Positions 56,424 to 64,000 of a stretch of 64,000 bases of DNA are shown here, in pieces. The notes beneath the pieces were generated by a model. That model was not told the origin of the DNA. It saw only the letters and a list, made by a program, of their open reading frames with translations, and searched no databases. Made by a program: the position numbers and the translations under genes. Source of the DNA: Saccharococcus thermophilus (lineage in GTDB: Bacteria; Bacillota; Bacilli; Bacillales; Anoxybacillaceae); contig NZ_JAASRS010000001.1 in NCBI RefSeq assembly GCF_011761475.1, positions 2,852,001 to 2,916,000 on the forward strand. The letters run 5' to 3'. How positions within the stretch are numbered: the stretch's first letter is position 1; the number at the start of each line of letters is the position of its first letter.

Positions 56424-57182
56424 TCATCTTTTTGAAGCTCCACAGATAGGACAATTCTGAAATGAAAGAGGTAATTCCAAACCACAGCTATCCAGCAATT
56501 CCGCATTGGATAAAATCTCCTCTGTGGTTCCATCTGCAGCTATTTCACCTTTTTTTATCACAATAATTCTTTTACAGGTTTCAAACACCATGTCCAAATC
56601 GTGGCTAGTAATTATCTTTGTATGTTCAAAGCTTTTTAACAAATCAATTACTCTCCGTCTTGATTTTGGGTCCAGACCTGAAGTTGGTTCATCCATGATC
56701 AATACATCGGGTTGCATTGATAAAACGGTTGCAATTGCGGCAGACCGCTTTTCCCCACCTGATAGTTTATAGGGTGCCCGGTCTTTCAAATGAGGTATTC
56801 CAACCATCTCCAATGCCTGCGTCACCCGTCTCTCTACATCTTCCTCCTCCAGCTTATAATTTCGTGGCCCAAAGGCAACGTCATCATAAACAGTAGTCAT
56901 GAACAATTGATCGTCAGGGTCCTGAAAAACCATTCCCAATCTCTGACGTATCATCGGTAATGTTTTTTTTGTTACACGAACATCTCCTACCAGTACTTCT
57001 CCACCATCCGGAAAAAGAACTCCCATCAATAGCATCAGCAGCGTAGACTTCCCAGCACCATTCGCACCAATGATTCCTACAGATTCACCATGATGAATGG
57101 AAAAAGACATATTTTTAATTGCTTCATGTCCATCCGGATACGAAAAATGCAAATTTCTTACTTCAATTTTATGATGACTCAT
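56424..57182 (-). CDS. cbiO: ECF-type (cobalt/nickel-like) transporter ATPase, CbiO family
   Basis: A 252-residue ATPase with Walker A GANGAGKSTLL, Q-loop MVFQDPDDQLFMTTVYDDVAFGPRN (typical of ECF/CbiO ATPases), signature LSGGEKRSAAIATVL, Walker B VLIMDEPTSGLD and switch His in IITSHD. The C-terminus ends with SLSFQNCPICGASKR, a small Cys pair. It begins at the base after the upstream T-component stop. With that gene truncated, the transporter may no longer assemble. Cargo, possibly cobalt or nickel, is inferred from the family. Confidence 0.87.
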   Translation of the reverse strand: MSHHKIEVRNLHFSYPDGHEAIKNMSFSIHHGESVGIIGANGAGKSTLLMLLMGVLFPDGGEVLVGDVRVTKKTLPMIRQRLGMVFQDPDDQLFMTTVYDDVAFGPRNYKLEEEDVERRVTQALEMVGIPHLKDRAPYKLSGGEKRSAAIATVLSMQPDVLIMDEPTSGLDPKSRRRVIDLLKSFEHTKIITSHDLDMVFETCKRIIVIKKGEIAADGTTEEILSNAELLDSCGLELPLSFQNCPICGASKR

Positions 57183-57651
57183 CTATCGAATCACTCCTGT
57201 AAACAATGACCCTATCAATACAGGTATATTGTAAATTCTTGCAATAACAAAAAACAGACTCCATGCAGTGAAATAGGCAAGATCTTTAAAGCTTAGTTTT
57301 GAAATATCTCCGGTATGGTACTCTCCTGTAAAGCCTCTTAAACTCATTGCCTGATATACCCGCTCTGCTCTCTCAAAAGTCCTTAGCAATATTTGTCCGG
57401 CAAAAGAACCCCAAACACTCCACTTTATTCCCTTTTGTCCTGGCGCCCTAAGGGAATACGCTCTCATCATCCTGGAAACCTCTTCGATCAGCACCGATAT
57501 ATATCGGTATGTTAATAAAAGCTGTAAGACAAAAATCTTAGGGATTTTGAGCATCCGCAAGGCTGCGGCCAACCGATCCATACCTGTGGTTGCAATGAGT
57601 AAAATGCTGGCTGTCACTGTTAAACTACATTTTATAAAAATGGATAAAAAA
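57183..57651 (-). pseudogene. cbiQ: ECF transporter T component (CbiQ family), 5' end removed by ISL3
   Basis: The last roughly 156 residues of a CbiQ-like membrane subunit: KCSLTVTASILLIATTGMDRL, the region TYRYISVLIEEVSRMMRAYSLRAPG, and the second coupling motif ERAERVYQAMSLRGFTG that docks on the ATPase. CbiQ proteins are about 250 residues, so the first 90 or so are missing. The frame runs straight into the ISL3 end at about 57652. No matching N-terminal part is seen beyond the IS, so the rest was deleted, not just displaced. Confidence 0.85.
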
Positions 57652-59136
57652 GGGTTCATCACCAAATTTTGTGATTTAGTGACAAAAAAGAGAAAGCACT
57701 GACGAGATCCTGGCAATAATGTTAGCGGTGAAATAAACATTAAGGAGGTCTCGTAAGTGCTTTCTATACCACTAGGATTGCCAGAATTTAAAGTTATTAA
57801 ACAAGAACTTCTTTCCTATGGTTATGCGATTCATGTAGAGAAAACAGAGACACAGGAACGTTGCCCTCATTGTGGGTTTGCCACTTCCTCTGTCCACGAC
57901 AGACGGACAAGAAAAGTACGGGATTTGGCGATTTTCCATCAACCGGTGTACTTGTTCGTAAAGGTAAAGCGCTATCGGTGCTGGAATTGTTCCCAAGTGT
58001 TTTCCGCCTCTTTGGAATCGATTCCACCCAATCAACACTACACCAATCGATTTTGTGAGTACTTGTATGAACTTTGTGAAGGCTCCACCATTCAAGAGGT
58101 TAGCCGAAAGCACCGCATCCCATATACGACATTGGAACGCATCTATTACTCCATCGCATCGAAAAAAGCAAAAGAGCGCCAAGCAGCAAAGGGGGCATCT
58201 TTTCAGGAAGGGATGGTGCTTAGCTTAGATGAAATCGCGGTAAAAAAGGGACATCAGTATGAAACCGTATTGATGGATGCCAAAGCCGGATCGGTCATGG
58301 GAATGCATGCCGATCGCCAATGTGACTCCGCCATCAACTTGTTGAGCCAAAATGTCCTGTCGAAAGAAATGGTCCAAACGGTGATTCTTGACATGTGGGA
58401 ACCTTATCATAAGGCGGTTCGTGCCCTGTTTCCATCTGCTTCGATTGTCATCGATAAGTACCATGTGGTTCAAAAAGTGACACAAGCCTTGGATCAAGCA
58501 AGAAAGGAATTTTCTCCATTGAAAAAGGCTCGATATCTTCTCTTAAAAGGATGTGAAAAGCTTCGTAAGGACCAACGGCTTCGATTAGACGATATCTTGG
58601 AGGAGTATCCGGCACTTTCCATTGCTTATTATCTGAAAGAGTTGTTTCGGGATTTTTACCGAACCGATGGATATAACGAAGCAAAGGAACGCTTGGAAGA
58701 ATGGATTAAGTTAGCCAAACAGAGCCCTTTTGCTTCTTTTCAGGAAGCAGCCAACACGCTTGAAAGGTGGAAGGAGCCTATTCTTTCCTACTTTTTGTGC
58801 CCATATACAAATGCCCGGATCGAGGGGACGAATCACAAGATCAAAAACATCAAACGCCGGGCATATGGCTATCGAAATCTAGAACGGTTTCGTTTGCGTG
58901 TATTTCTGGAGTGTACAGGGAACACTACAGGTAGTCAGGCTGCTTAAGCGCTCCCTTCTTCCGCTATCGGTATGATAGTTGGTAGAATGGAACCCGTCAA
59001 GGAAAGCACTTGACTGTTTCCATTCTACCAACTTCGTGGTCTGTATGCGGAAGAAGGATACTGACTGATGAACCTATTTCATCCAGCTAACATGTTTCTA
59101 GGATTGAGTAGAAATCACAGAAAATGGTGAAGACCC
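57652..59136 (+). mobile_element. ISL3-family insertion sequence, about 1,485 bp
   Basis: The left end reads GGGTTCATCACCAAATTTTG and the right end, complemented, GGGTCTTCACCATTTTCTG, both followed by TGATTT: imperfect inverted repeats of about 25 bp. One ISL3 transposase gene lies inside, followed by nested inverted repeats (CCTTCTTCCGC with GCGGAAGAAGG, and GTTGGTAGAATGGAA at 58978-58992 with its complement at 59018-59032), probably a transcription barrier. The 8-bp target duplication expected for ISL3 is not found in the flanks, so adjacent DNA was lost or rearranged. Confidence 0.83.
57757..58947 (+). CDS. ISL3-family transposase
   Basis: A 396-residue transposase with an N-terminal zinc finger (CPHCGFATSS...YRCWNCSQVF, residues about 35-85), a helix-turn-helix (STIQEVSRKHRIPYTTLERIYYSI) and a DDE catalytic domain (LSLDEIAVKKGHQYETVLMD, VILDMWEPYHKAV, NARIEGTNHKIKNIKRRAYGYRN). 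Complete. GGAGGTCTCGTAA precedes the ATG. Confidence 0.94.
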   Translation: MLSIPLGLPEFKVIKQELLSYGYAIHVEKTETQERCPHCGFATSSVHDRRTRKVRDLAIFHQPVYLFVKVKRYRCWNCSQVFSASLESIPPNQHYTNRFCEYLYELCEGSTIQEVSRKHRIPYTTLERIYYSIASKKAKERQAAKGASFQEGMVLSLDEIAVKKGHQYETVLMDAKAGSVMGMHADRQCDSAINLLSQNVLSKEMVQTVILDMWEPYHKAVRALFPSASIVIDKYHVVQKVTQALDQARKEFSPLKKARYLLLKGCEKLRKDQRLRLDDILEEYPALSIAYYLKELFRDFYRTDGYNEAKERLEEWIKLAKQSPFASFQEAANTLERWKEPILSYFLCPYTNARIEGTNHKIKNIKRRAYGYRNLERFRLRVFLECTGNTTGSQAA

Positions 59137-59242
59137 TATTTTATATTTTTTGGAAGTTCACCCAGCTTGAAAAAATGAGATGAATACAGCAAAAAGAACC
59201 CCATAGATGATTCTATCTACCCTCTTATTAAATACCCAACTC

Positions 59243-59360
59243 CTATATTAAACGCTGAAATGTATAAAACGCCGGTTTCGGAGTATAATCATCCCGCATA
59301 ATACCAAATGGATAGAACAGATCATCAATAGATTAAACCAGACGAAATCATAAAACCCTC
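59243..59360 (-). pseudogene. Remnant of a glycoside hydrolase C-terminus
   Basis: Between the two IS elements the minus strand encodes DDLFYPFGIMRDDYTPKPAF ending in YTFQRLI and a stop at 59243. FG(I/L)xRxDYTPKPAxxAxxxL is the typical end of clan A glycoside hydrolases (GH39/GH5-like). Just upstream, one frame away, the sequence GFYDFVWFNL is the usual preceding strand (YDFxWYNL), so a one-base frameshift near 59332 separates them. Only about 40 codons are left. The exact family cannot be decided from this piece. Confidence 0.55.
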
Positions 59361-59522
59361 TCTTCCTTATTTTTGAGAAGTCATGCAACCAACAAGTTAG
59401 GTTTTTAATATTTTGTAACTTGTCTTGGCAACTAATGAAATTGCATTGTGATTCGCGGTACCGTCAAGAATTTTGTGTAATGTAAATGGGGTAGGGTTTC
59501 TCTGAAATGGATTTGAATTGAT

Positions 59523-59592
59523 AGGGGACTGATTTTCTCCACACAGGAGACTGAATATTCAGTCTCTTGTGTGGAAAGGGAGAATCCCCTTA
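59523..59592. terminator. Large palindrome inside the IS256 element
   Basis: Nested stems AGGGGA/TCCCCT, TTCTCC/GGGAGAA and an 18-bp arm centred on AATATT (59539-59574, one mismatch). It sits between the IS end and the transposase stop, in the position of a transcription terminator. Confidence 0.6.
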
Positions 59593-59615
59593 TTTTGTTT
59601 ATTTACAATATTTGG

Positions 59616-60785
59616 TTAACAATAACGTTCTTCAAACATTCGTTGAAGGGCTTCCTGCGCTTCGGCAAATCCTCTTAACTTTCGCCCTGCCCATTTCTCA
59701 TTAAAATCTTGGATGGTCAAATACACGACTTTTTCCGCGGCTTCTAAACTGCTCAAACTGTTCATCGGCTTTAGACGTTTCCGAATCTCTTTGATCGTTC
59801 GTTCGATGACATTCGTCGTGTAAATCACACTTCGAATACTGCTTGGATAATCCATAAATGTAAGGAGGACATCCAACTCATTGGCCCAAGATTGAACTTC
59901 TCTTGGATATTTGCTGGACCATTTCGACTCAAACTGTTGAAACATTTGTAACGCCATCTCCTTATTCGGCGCGCGATAAATCAGCTTGAGATCCTCGGCC
60001 ACTTCGAATTGGTCTTTTTTCCGAACACGGCTGAGGGTGTTGCGGACTTTGTGCACGACACAGCGCTGCACATCGGCTTTCGGATACACCGCCTTAAAGG
60101 CTTCCTCCAGCCCCGGAAGGCCATCGAAGACGCCAAGAAGCACTTCCTTGACGCCTCTTTGGTAGAGGTGTTGAAGAATTTCCTGCCATCCATAGGCGCT
60201 TTCTTGTCCTCCCACGAAGAAATCCAGAATTTCTCGATACCCTTCTTCATTCACTCCTAACACCACATAAATGACTTCTTTCTCTACCGTATCGCGGCGA
60301 AGTTTCACGTACAAGCCGTCCAAATATAAGACAGAATAACGTTTGGATAGTGGACGATGGTGCCATTTCTCGATGTCTTCTTTCACGACATCGGTAATAC
60401 GGCTGATCGTCGCTGGAGAATAAGCATTTCCTAGAATTCGTTCGATAAACTTGCCAATTTCCCGTGTACTCATGCCACTTTGATACATCCTAATGATGGC
60501 TTCCTCCAGCCAGCCGGTGTGGCGTTGATAAGGGGCAAACAACTGTGTTTGAAATTCCCCGTTTCGGTCTCTTGGAACCAAAAGACCCTCAATCCGGCCA
60601 TATTGCGTATCTAGATTTCGCTGATAGTAGCCGTTTCTCATATTCGGCGTTCCAGCCTGTTCGATTTCGAGGAAATGTTTGATTTCTTCCCGCATAATCA
60701 GCTCTAATTTTTCCTTCACAAACTGACGAATGACACTTTCCAGTTGATTTGCCCAGTCGACATTCGGTATACTTCTTTTAGACAT
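59616..60785 (-). CDS. IS256-family transposase
   Basis: A 389-residue Mutator-type transposase. Visible are YLDGLYVKLRRDTVEKEVIYVVLGV with the first catalytic Asp, LGVFDGLPGLEEAF with the second, the C/H motif VQRCVVHKVRNTLSRV, and the Glu region TNVIERTIKEIRKRLKPM. The start at 60785 (MSKRSIPNVDWANQLE) follows AAAGGAGTACCCTACCT; a longer frame runs into the inverted repeat. Complete. Confidence 0.95.
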   Translation of the reverse strand: MSKRSIPNVDWANQLESVIRQFVKEKLELIMREEIKHFLEIEQAGTPNMRNGYYQRNLDTQYGRIEGLLVPRDRNGEFQTQLFAPYQRHTGWLEEAIIRMYQSGMSTREIGKFIERILGNAYSPATISRITDVVKEDIEKWHHRPLSKRYSVLYLDGLYVKLRRDTVEKEVIYVVLGVNEEGYREILDFFVGGQESAYGWQEILQHLYQRGVKEVLLGVFDGLPGLEEAFKAVYPKADVQRCVVHKVRNTLSRVRKKDQFEVAEDLKLIYRAPNKEMALQMFQQFESKWSSKYPREVQSWANELDVLLTFMDYPSSIRSVIYTTNVIERTIKEIRKRLKPMNSLSSLEAAEKVVYLTIQDFNEKWAGRKLRGFAEAQEALQRMFEERYC

Positions 60786-60914
60786 AGGTAGGGTACTCCT
60801 TTCTCTAAGATTTTTGGTCCAATCAGAGAATACCCTACCTTTTTTCTTTTGTTCTAGCAAAATGCTTTACACAAACTTTTATACATCATCTGATTCGCAT
60901 CACGATAAACTAAC

Positions 60915-61037
60915 TTTAGTAAATAAATATTTTTTATAAGCCTGAAAAATATTTAATTAATATTTACTTTTATTTCCAACCATATAGCCAAAACACATAT
61001 AATTATTCACTAAAATCTAAATAATTGTTTACTAAAT
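60915..61037 (+). promoter_or_regulatory. Repeated TTTACTAAA-type motifs upstream of the MarR gene
   Basis: TAATTATTCACTAAAA (61000-61015) and TAATTGTTTACTAAAT (61022-61037) are direct repeats 22 bp apart, about two helical turns. A third copy in reverse, TTTAGTAAATAAAT, is at 60915-60928. Such motifs beside a MarR gene suggest autoregulation. Confidence 0.5.
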
Positions 61038-61074
61038 GTCATGCGTTTTTGAAAAAAGGAAAGGATGTATACAA

Positions 61075-61530
61075 ATGACACGGATTCAAAAAGTCGCCGA
61101 AAGCTTTGCTCAACTTCTTCCTCTGTTTGATAACAAAGTTTTCAAACCGATCATCCAGGCTACCCCGATTCCGAAAAAAAAATCGGATTTAACTCATTTG
61201 CAGTTTCACATTTTGGAAACTTTGTTCCATGCAAAGACAGGGATCTCGATGACGGAGTTGGCCCAACACTTGAGAATTTCCAAACAGCAGTTGACCCCTC
61301 TAATTCGAAAATTGGAGGAAAAAGATTATGTGGTAAAAATGCAAGATTCTACTGATCGGCGAGTTGTTATACTCATGCTGACTGAAAAGGGGAAAGACAT
61401 CGTAAAAAAGCGCTGGGAGGAAATTTATCATCTATTTTGTGACAAGTTAGGGAAACTCAGCGAGGATGACTTGATGGACTTGGACTATGCGATCACCAAA
61501 ATGATTCGCATTATGGATAAGCTCGAGTGA
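61075..61530 (+). CDS. MarR-family transcriptional regulator
   Basis: A 151-residue winged-helix regulator: an N-terminal dimer helix (QKVAESFAQLLPLF), the DNA-binding part MTELAQHLRISKQQLTPLIRKLEEKDYVVKMQDSTDRRVVILMLTEKGK with the Asp/Arg wing, and a C-terminal helix pair. The ATG at 61075 follows AAGGAAAGGATGTATACAA. No target gene stands next to it: upstream is IS256, downstream the yvoF end, so its partner was probably lost or it acts elsewhere. Confidence 0.88.
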   Translation: MTRIQKVAESFAQLLPLFDNKVFKPIIQATPIPKKKSDLTHLQFHILETLFHAKTGISMTELAQHLRISKQQLTPLIRKLEEKDYVVKMQDSTDRRVVILMLTEKGKDIVKKRWEEIYHLFCDKLGKLSEDDLMDLDYAITKMIRIMDKLE

Positions 61531-61691
61531 GTCTCATTTCCAAACGGCGTATGTACATGAAACAGTGGAAGCTAAAACGTACAATCTATGATTAGACCCT
61601 AATTAGACAAAAAGTGGGAAAGGAATGATTATTAACAATCTGCCAAATGAACCTTAGGAACTGTCCAGCTCGCTGGATGAAGGAGAAACCG

Positions 61692-61725
61692 GTCTCCCAC
61701 CTCTGCATAAATGTAGGCGGGAGAC
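61692..61725. repeat. IS200/IS605-like end hairpin (second copy)
   Basis: GTCTCCCACCT (61692-61702) pairs with AGGCGGGAGAC (61715-61725), one mismatch, loop CTGCATAAATGT. Nearly identical to the hairpin at 39201-39231. It lies just after the yvoF stop and could serve as its terminator. The preceding 100 bases look like a decayed element. Confidence 0.55.
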
Positions 61726-61730
61726 TCCAT

Positions 61731-62249
61731 CTATTCATTGGAACGGCCTTTTCTTCGCTCCATCTCTTCTTTCGTGTAAATAATTCGCATCGGATTGCCG
61801 GCGACAAACGCTCCGGCCGGCACATCTTTATGGACGATCGTGCCGGCGGCGACGACGGCGCGGTCGCCAATGACCACCCCGGGAAGCACGGTTGAGTTCG
61901 CGCCGATCATCACTTCGTCGCCAATAATGACATCTCCGAGACGGTATTCATCAATTAAGTATTCATGCGCCAAAATCGTCGTATTGTAGCCAATGATGCA
62001 ATTGCGGCCGATTTGGATTTTTTCCGGAAACATAATATCCGGCATGACCATAAAGGCAAGCGCCGTTTTTTCGCCGATTTTCATGCGCAAAAACGTGCGG
62101 TACAGCCAGTTTTTTACCGCTAAAAACGGCGTGTAGCGCCCGATTTGAATGATGATCACGTTTTTGAACACTTTCCAAAACGACACGGTTTTATAAATTT
62201 GCCATAGAGAATTGGCTCCTGATACCGGATATTTCGTCGTCCGTCTCAC
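61731..62249 (-). CDS. yvoF: YvoF-like hexapeptide acyltransferase
   Basis: A 172-residue left-handed beta-helix acyltransferase: IQIGRNCIIGYNTTILAHEYLID, GDVIIGDEVMIGANSTVLPGVVIGDRAVVAAGTIVHKDVPAGAFVAGNPMRII are hexapeptide turns, with the acetyl-CoA contact at the end. Substrate unknown. It starts with GTG three bases after the ppaX stop, so it belongs to the lgt operon as in B. subtilis. Confidence 0.88.
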   Translation of the reverse strand: MRRTTKYPVSGANSLWQIYKTVSFWKVFKNVIIIQIGRYTPFLAVKNWLYRTFLRMKIGEKTALAFMVMPDIMFPEKIQIGRNCIIGYNTTILAHEYLIDEYRLGDVIIGDEVMIGANSTVLPGVVIGDRAVVAAGTIVHKDVPAGAFVAGNPMRIIYTKEEMERRKGRSNE

Positions 62250-62252
62250 CCG

Positions 62253-62894
62253 TTATTCCACTCCTACAATCGTCAATAAATCGCTCATTTTTTCCAGCAT
62301 AAAATCCGGTTCATATTGTTCCAAATACTCCCGGCCTTTAATCGTCCACGCTACTCCCGCTGTTTTTGTGCCAGCGTTTTTTCCTGCCAAAATATCGTGA
62401 TAATTATCGCCGACCATTAACGCTTCATCCGGCGTTGATTGCAGCAAGTCCAGCGCTTTATAAATCGGCTCCGGGTCCGGTTTTGCATGTTTGACATCAT
62501 CAAGACCGATGACGCAATCAAAAAACGGCGCAAGGCGTGTTTTTTTCAGTCCCATCACCGCCGTTTGATGGATTTTCGTCGTTACGACCCCAAGGCGGAA
62601 CCCGTGCTGGTGCAGTGTTTTGATCGTTTCATACACCGATTCAAATTCGCGAATGAGCGCGTCATGGTTTGCAAGATTGAATGCGCGATATGTATCAACC
62701 ATTTCTTGGGCGCGCGACGGATCCAACGCGTGAAACGTTTCATACAGTGGAGGACCAATAAACGGCAAGACGTCCTCGCGTTTATATTGGCCTGGATAAT
62801 ATTTTTCTAGCGTATGCAAAAACGACTGAATAATCAGTTCATTCGTATCAACTAATGTTCCATCGAGATCAAATAAAATGGTGCGAATTGTCAT
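62253..62894 (-). CDS. ppaX: Pyrophosphatase PpaX (HAD superfamily)
   Basis: A 213-residue HAD phosphatase. Motif I is [13 protein letters not shown], the Thr motif VVTTKIH, the Lys near MGLKKTRL and motif [24 protein letters not shown]. In B. subtilis PpaX hydrolyses the pyrophosphate made when HprK dephosphorylates HPr-Ser-P; the gene lies in the hprK-lgt-yvoD-ppaX-yvoF operon, which this matches. The ATG overlaps the yvoD stop (TAATG). Confidence 0.93.
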   Translation of the reverse strand: MTIRTILFDLDGTLVDTNELIIQSFLHTLEKYYPGQYKREDVLPFIGPPLYETFHALDPSRAQEMVDTYRAFNLANHDALIREFESVYETIKTLHQHGFRLGVVTTKIHQTAVMGLKKTRLAPFFDCVIGLDDVKHAKPDPEPIYKALDLLQSTPDEALMVGDNYHDILAGKNAGTKTAGVAWTIKGREYLEQYEPDFMLEKMSDLLTIVGVE

Positions 62895-63829
62895 TATGCG
62901 GCTTCCTTTCTTTTTATTTCTATGACACGATTCCAAATGAAACCGACAAACATTGTCAGCACAATCGCGGTAGCAAGGCGAATGCATAACAGCGACCAAA
63001 CCGGGATGCCAAGTGGAACAAACACAAGTGTGTCTTCCACGACCGCATGGCAAGAGACGAGAAAGATAAAGGCCAGCGTAAGGTCATGCTTCGATACCCC
63101 GTCTTCTCTCACCGCCTGGATCATCACGCCTGCGCCATACGCGAGCCCGAACACAAGCCCGGCCGCCAATGTCAATGAAGTGTTTTCCTTCATGCCGAGC
63201 GCTTTTGTCACCGGGGCCAGCCATTTAGAAAACGCATGAATCCACTTTCGCTCTTTCAATATTTGAATGGCCATCATCAGCGGAATAACGATCAGCGCCA
63301 ATTGCACAATGCCAAGGCACGCTTTTTTCACGGCGGCAAACAAGATCGCTCCCCAGCTTGTCAGCTGCTCCGGCAAATTCGATACAAAACCGTATTGCGC
63401 CGTTTCGCTCCCCCCATGCCAAAGATGATGGATCAATAAAGCGGACAAAAGCGCCAGCCCGATGCGAACAATAACCATTAGCACAATACTCATGCCGGTT
63501 CGCGACGCGACGGTCGACTCGATGAGCAAGTTATGAGAAAAAGAAAGCATGACCGCCAAAATCAACACTTCTTTTACCGTTAAGTGCAGTGTCAGTATGG
63601 CGCCAATTCCAGCGTACAAGTTCAATAAATTGCCGAGCACAAGCGGAATCGCCGCATCCCCCGGCAAGCCAATCCATTTCATCAACGGCGCAACAAGCTG
63701 GATAAGCCATTGCAATACCGGTGTGTGCTGCAAAACCGATACGATCAACGTAATCGGAAAAATCACTTTTCCAAGCGTCCACGCCGTTTGTAAGCCAACG
63801 AAAAACCCGCGCCGCAATATGCCAACCAT
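62894..63829 (-). CDS. yvoD: YvoD-like nucleoside-recognition (Gate) domain membrane protein
   Basis: A 311-residue membrane protein with about eight helices and two Gate/nucleoside-recognition halves ([34 protein letters not shown] and [36 protein letters not shown]). The family is linked to spore maturation proteins and transporters; substrate unknown. GGAGAGGAAGAG precedes the ATG, 17 bases after the lgt stop. Confidence 0.87.
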   Translation of the reverse strand: MVGILRRGFFVGLQTAWTLGKVIFPITLIVSVLQHTPVLQWLIQLVAPLMKWIGLPGDAAIPLVLGNLLNLYAGIGAILTLHLTVKEVLILAVMLSFSHNLLIESTVASRTGMSIVLMVIVRIGLALLSALLIHHLWHGGSETAQYGFVSNLPEQLTSWGAILFAAVKKACLGIVQLALIVIPLMMAIQILKERKWIHAFSKWLAPVTKALGMKENTSLTLAAGLVFGLAYGAGVMIQAVREDGVSKHDLTLAFIFLVSCHAVVEDTLVFVPLGIPVWSLLCIRLATAIVLTMFVGFIWNRVIEIKRKEAA

Positions 63830-63845
63830 CTCTTCCTCTCCTTTG

Positions 63846-64000
63846 CTAATCGTTATACCGCTCCTTCGCTAATCCTGTCATTCTGCGAAATGCCCATAAA
63901 CATACCGAAAGGACAATGAGCACAACCGAAACGACTTGCGCAATGCGAAGGTGGCTTGTCAACATCAAACTATCGGTACGCATTCCTTCGATAAAAAACC
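63846..64000 (-). CDS. lgt: Prolipoprotein diacylglyceryl transferase Lgt (3' end, cut by window edge)
   Basis: The last 50 or so residues of Lgt: [21 protein letters not shown] is the conserved C-terminal block with the essential Arg of the EGxR(T)D motif, followed by a final helix ([16 protein letters not shown]) and a basic tail. Lgt adds diacylglycerol to lipobox cysteines, for example of the OppA-type and PBP lipoproteins in this window. The rest lies beyond the right edge. Confidence 0.92.
   Translation of the reverse strand, partial: FFIEGMRTDSLMLTSHLRIAQVVSVVLIVLSVCLWAFRRMTGLAKERYND

Larger units (their letters stand above)
59468..60887 (-). mobile_element. IS256-family insertion sequence, about 1,420 bp
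   Basis: The ends share GAATTTTGTGTAATG (left, about 59468) and AAGTTTGTGTAAAG (right end complemented, about 60887), then GGTAGGGT and TCTCTGA further in. One IS256-type transposase lies inside. Past its stop is a large palindrome, CCACACAGGAGACTGAATAT (from 59539) and its complement to 59574, inside an outer AGGGG/CCCCT stem, likely a transcription barrier. No 8-9 bp target duplication was found, so the exact ends are uncertain. Confidence 0.8.

Overview
The window looks like a chromosomal segment of a thermophilic, spore-forming bacillus of the Geobacillus/Parageobacillus group. The evidence is Bacillaceae gene order (bcp, gsaB, ygaE, ygaD, ygaC, ygaB, sspE, fabL, yfhS, mutY, yfhP, yfhJ, sspK, yfhH, recX, yfhF, yfhE, yfhD; then lgt, yvoD, ppaX, yvoF), two kinds of small acid-soluble spore protein gene, strong GGAGG-type ribosome binding sites, a Rex-controlled lactate dehydrogenase, and a MutY and LDH very close to thermophilic Geobacillus proteins as I remember them. 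No rRNA, tRNA, CRISPR array or prophage was seen.

Layout. 1-5.3 kb: end of bcp, a small potassium channel, and a bceRSAB-type peptide-antibiotic sensing and detoxification operon. 5.4-8.1 kb: ldh-lctP with two Rex boxes on the promoter; lctP carries an in-frame TGA. 8.1-10 kb: a complete IS1634-type insertion sequence (17-bp perfect ends, 6-bp target duplication) just upstream of the ldh promoter. 10.1-12.8 kb: an ABC-2 exporter. 12.9-20.2 kb: gsaB, an unpaired glutamate synthase large subunit, ygaE. 20.2-25.8 kb: a peptide ABC importer operon. 26-31.6 kb: ygaD, ygaC, ygaB, sspE, fabL, yfhS, mutY. 31.7-37.7 kb: a formate module (FocA-type channel, fdhD, a broken DUF2294 gene, a large Fe-S/molybdopterin dehydrogenase and a DUF1641 partner) inserted between mutY and yfhP, with attenuator-like leaders on both sides. 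37.9-44.2 kb: the yfh cluster with small sporulation genes, recX and a GNAT gene behind a tRNA-like leader. 44.2-49.7 kb: a GT8 glycosyltransferase, a small membrane protein, a type II isocitrate dehydrogenase and a class B penicillin-binding protein. 49.7-55.5 kb: CoA metabolism (CaiB-type CoA transferase plus acyl-CoA dehydrogenase behind a structured leader, DUF3870, a LytTR regulator, an acetyl/succinyl-CoA transferase). 55.5-61.5 kb: a scarred region with a truncated cobalt/nickel-type ECF transporter, an ISL3 element, a frameshifted glycoside hydrolase tail, an IS256 element and a lone MarR gene. 61.7-64 kb: the conserved lgt-yvoD-ppaX-yvoF operon.

Two themes stand out. First, at least four leaders carry alternative RNA structures (fdhD, the formate dehydrogenase, the CoA-transferase operon, the GNAT gene), and two more genes have hairpins at the ribosome binding site (glutamate synthase, yfhD). 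Second, there are signs of recent decay: two single-codon nonsense changes (lctP, DUF2294), an altered ABC signature in ygaD, and IS-linked truncation. All calls come from reading the sequence; no database search or folding program was run.
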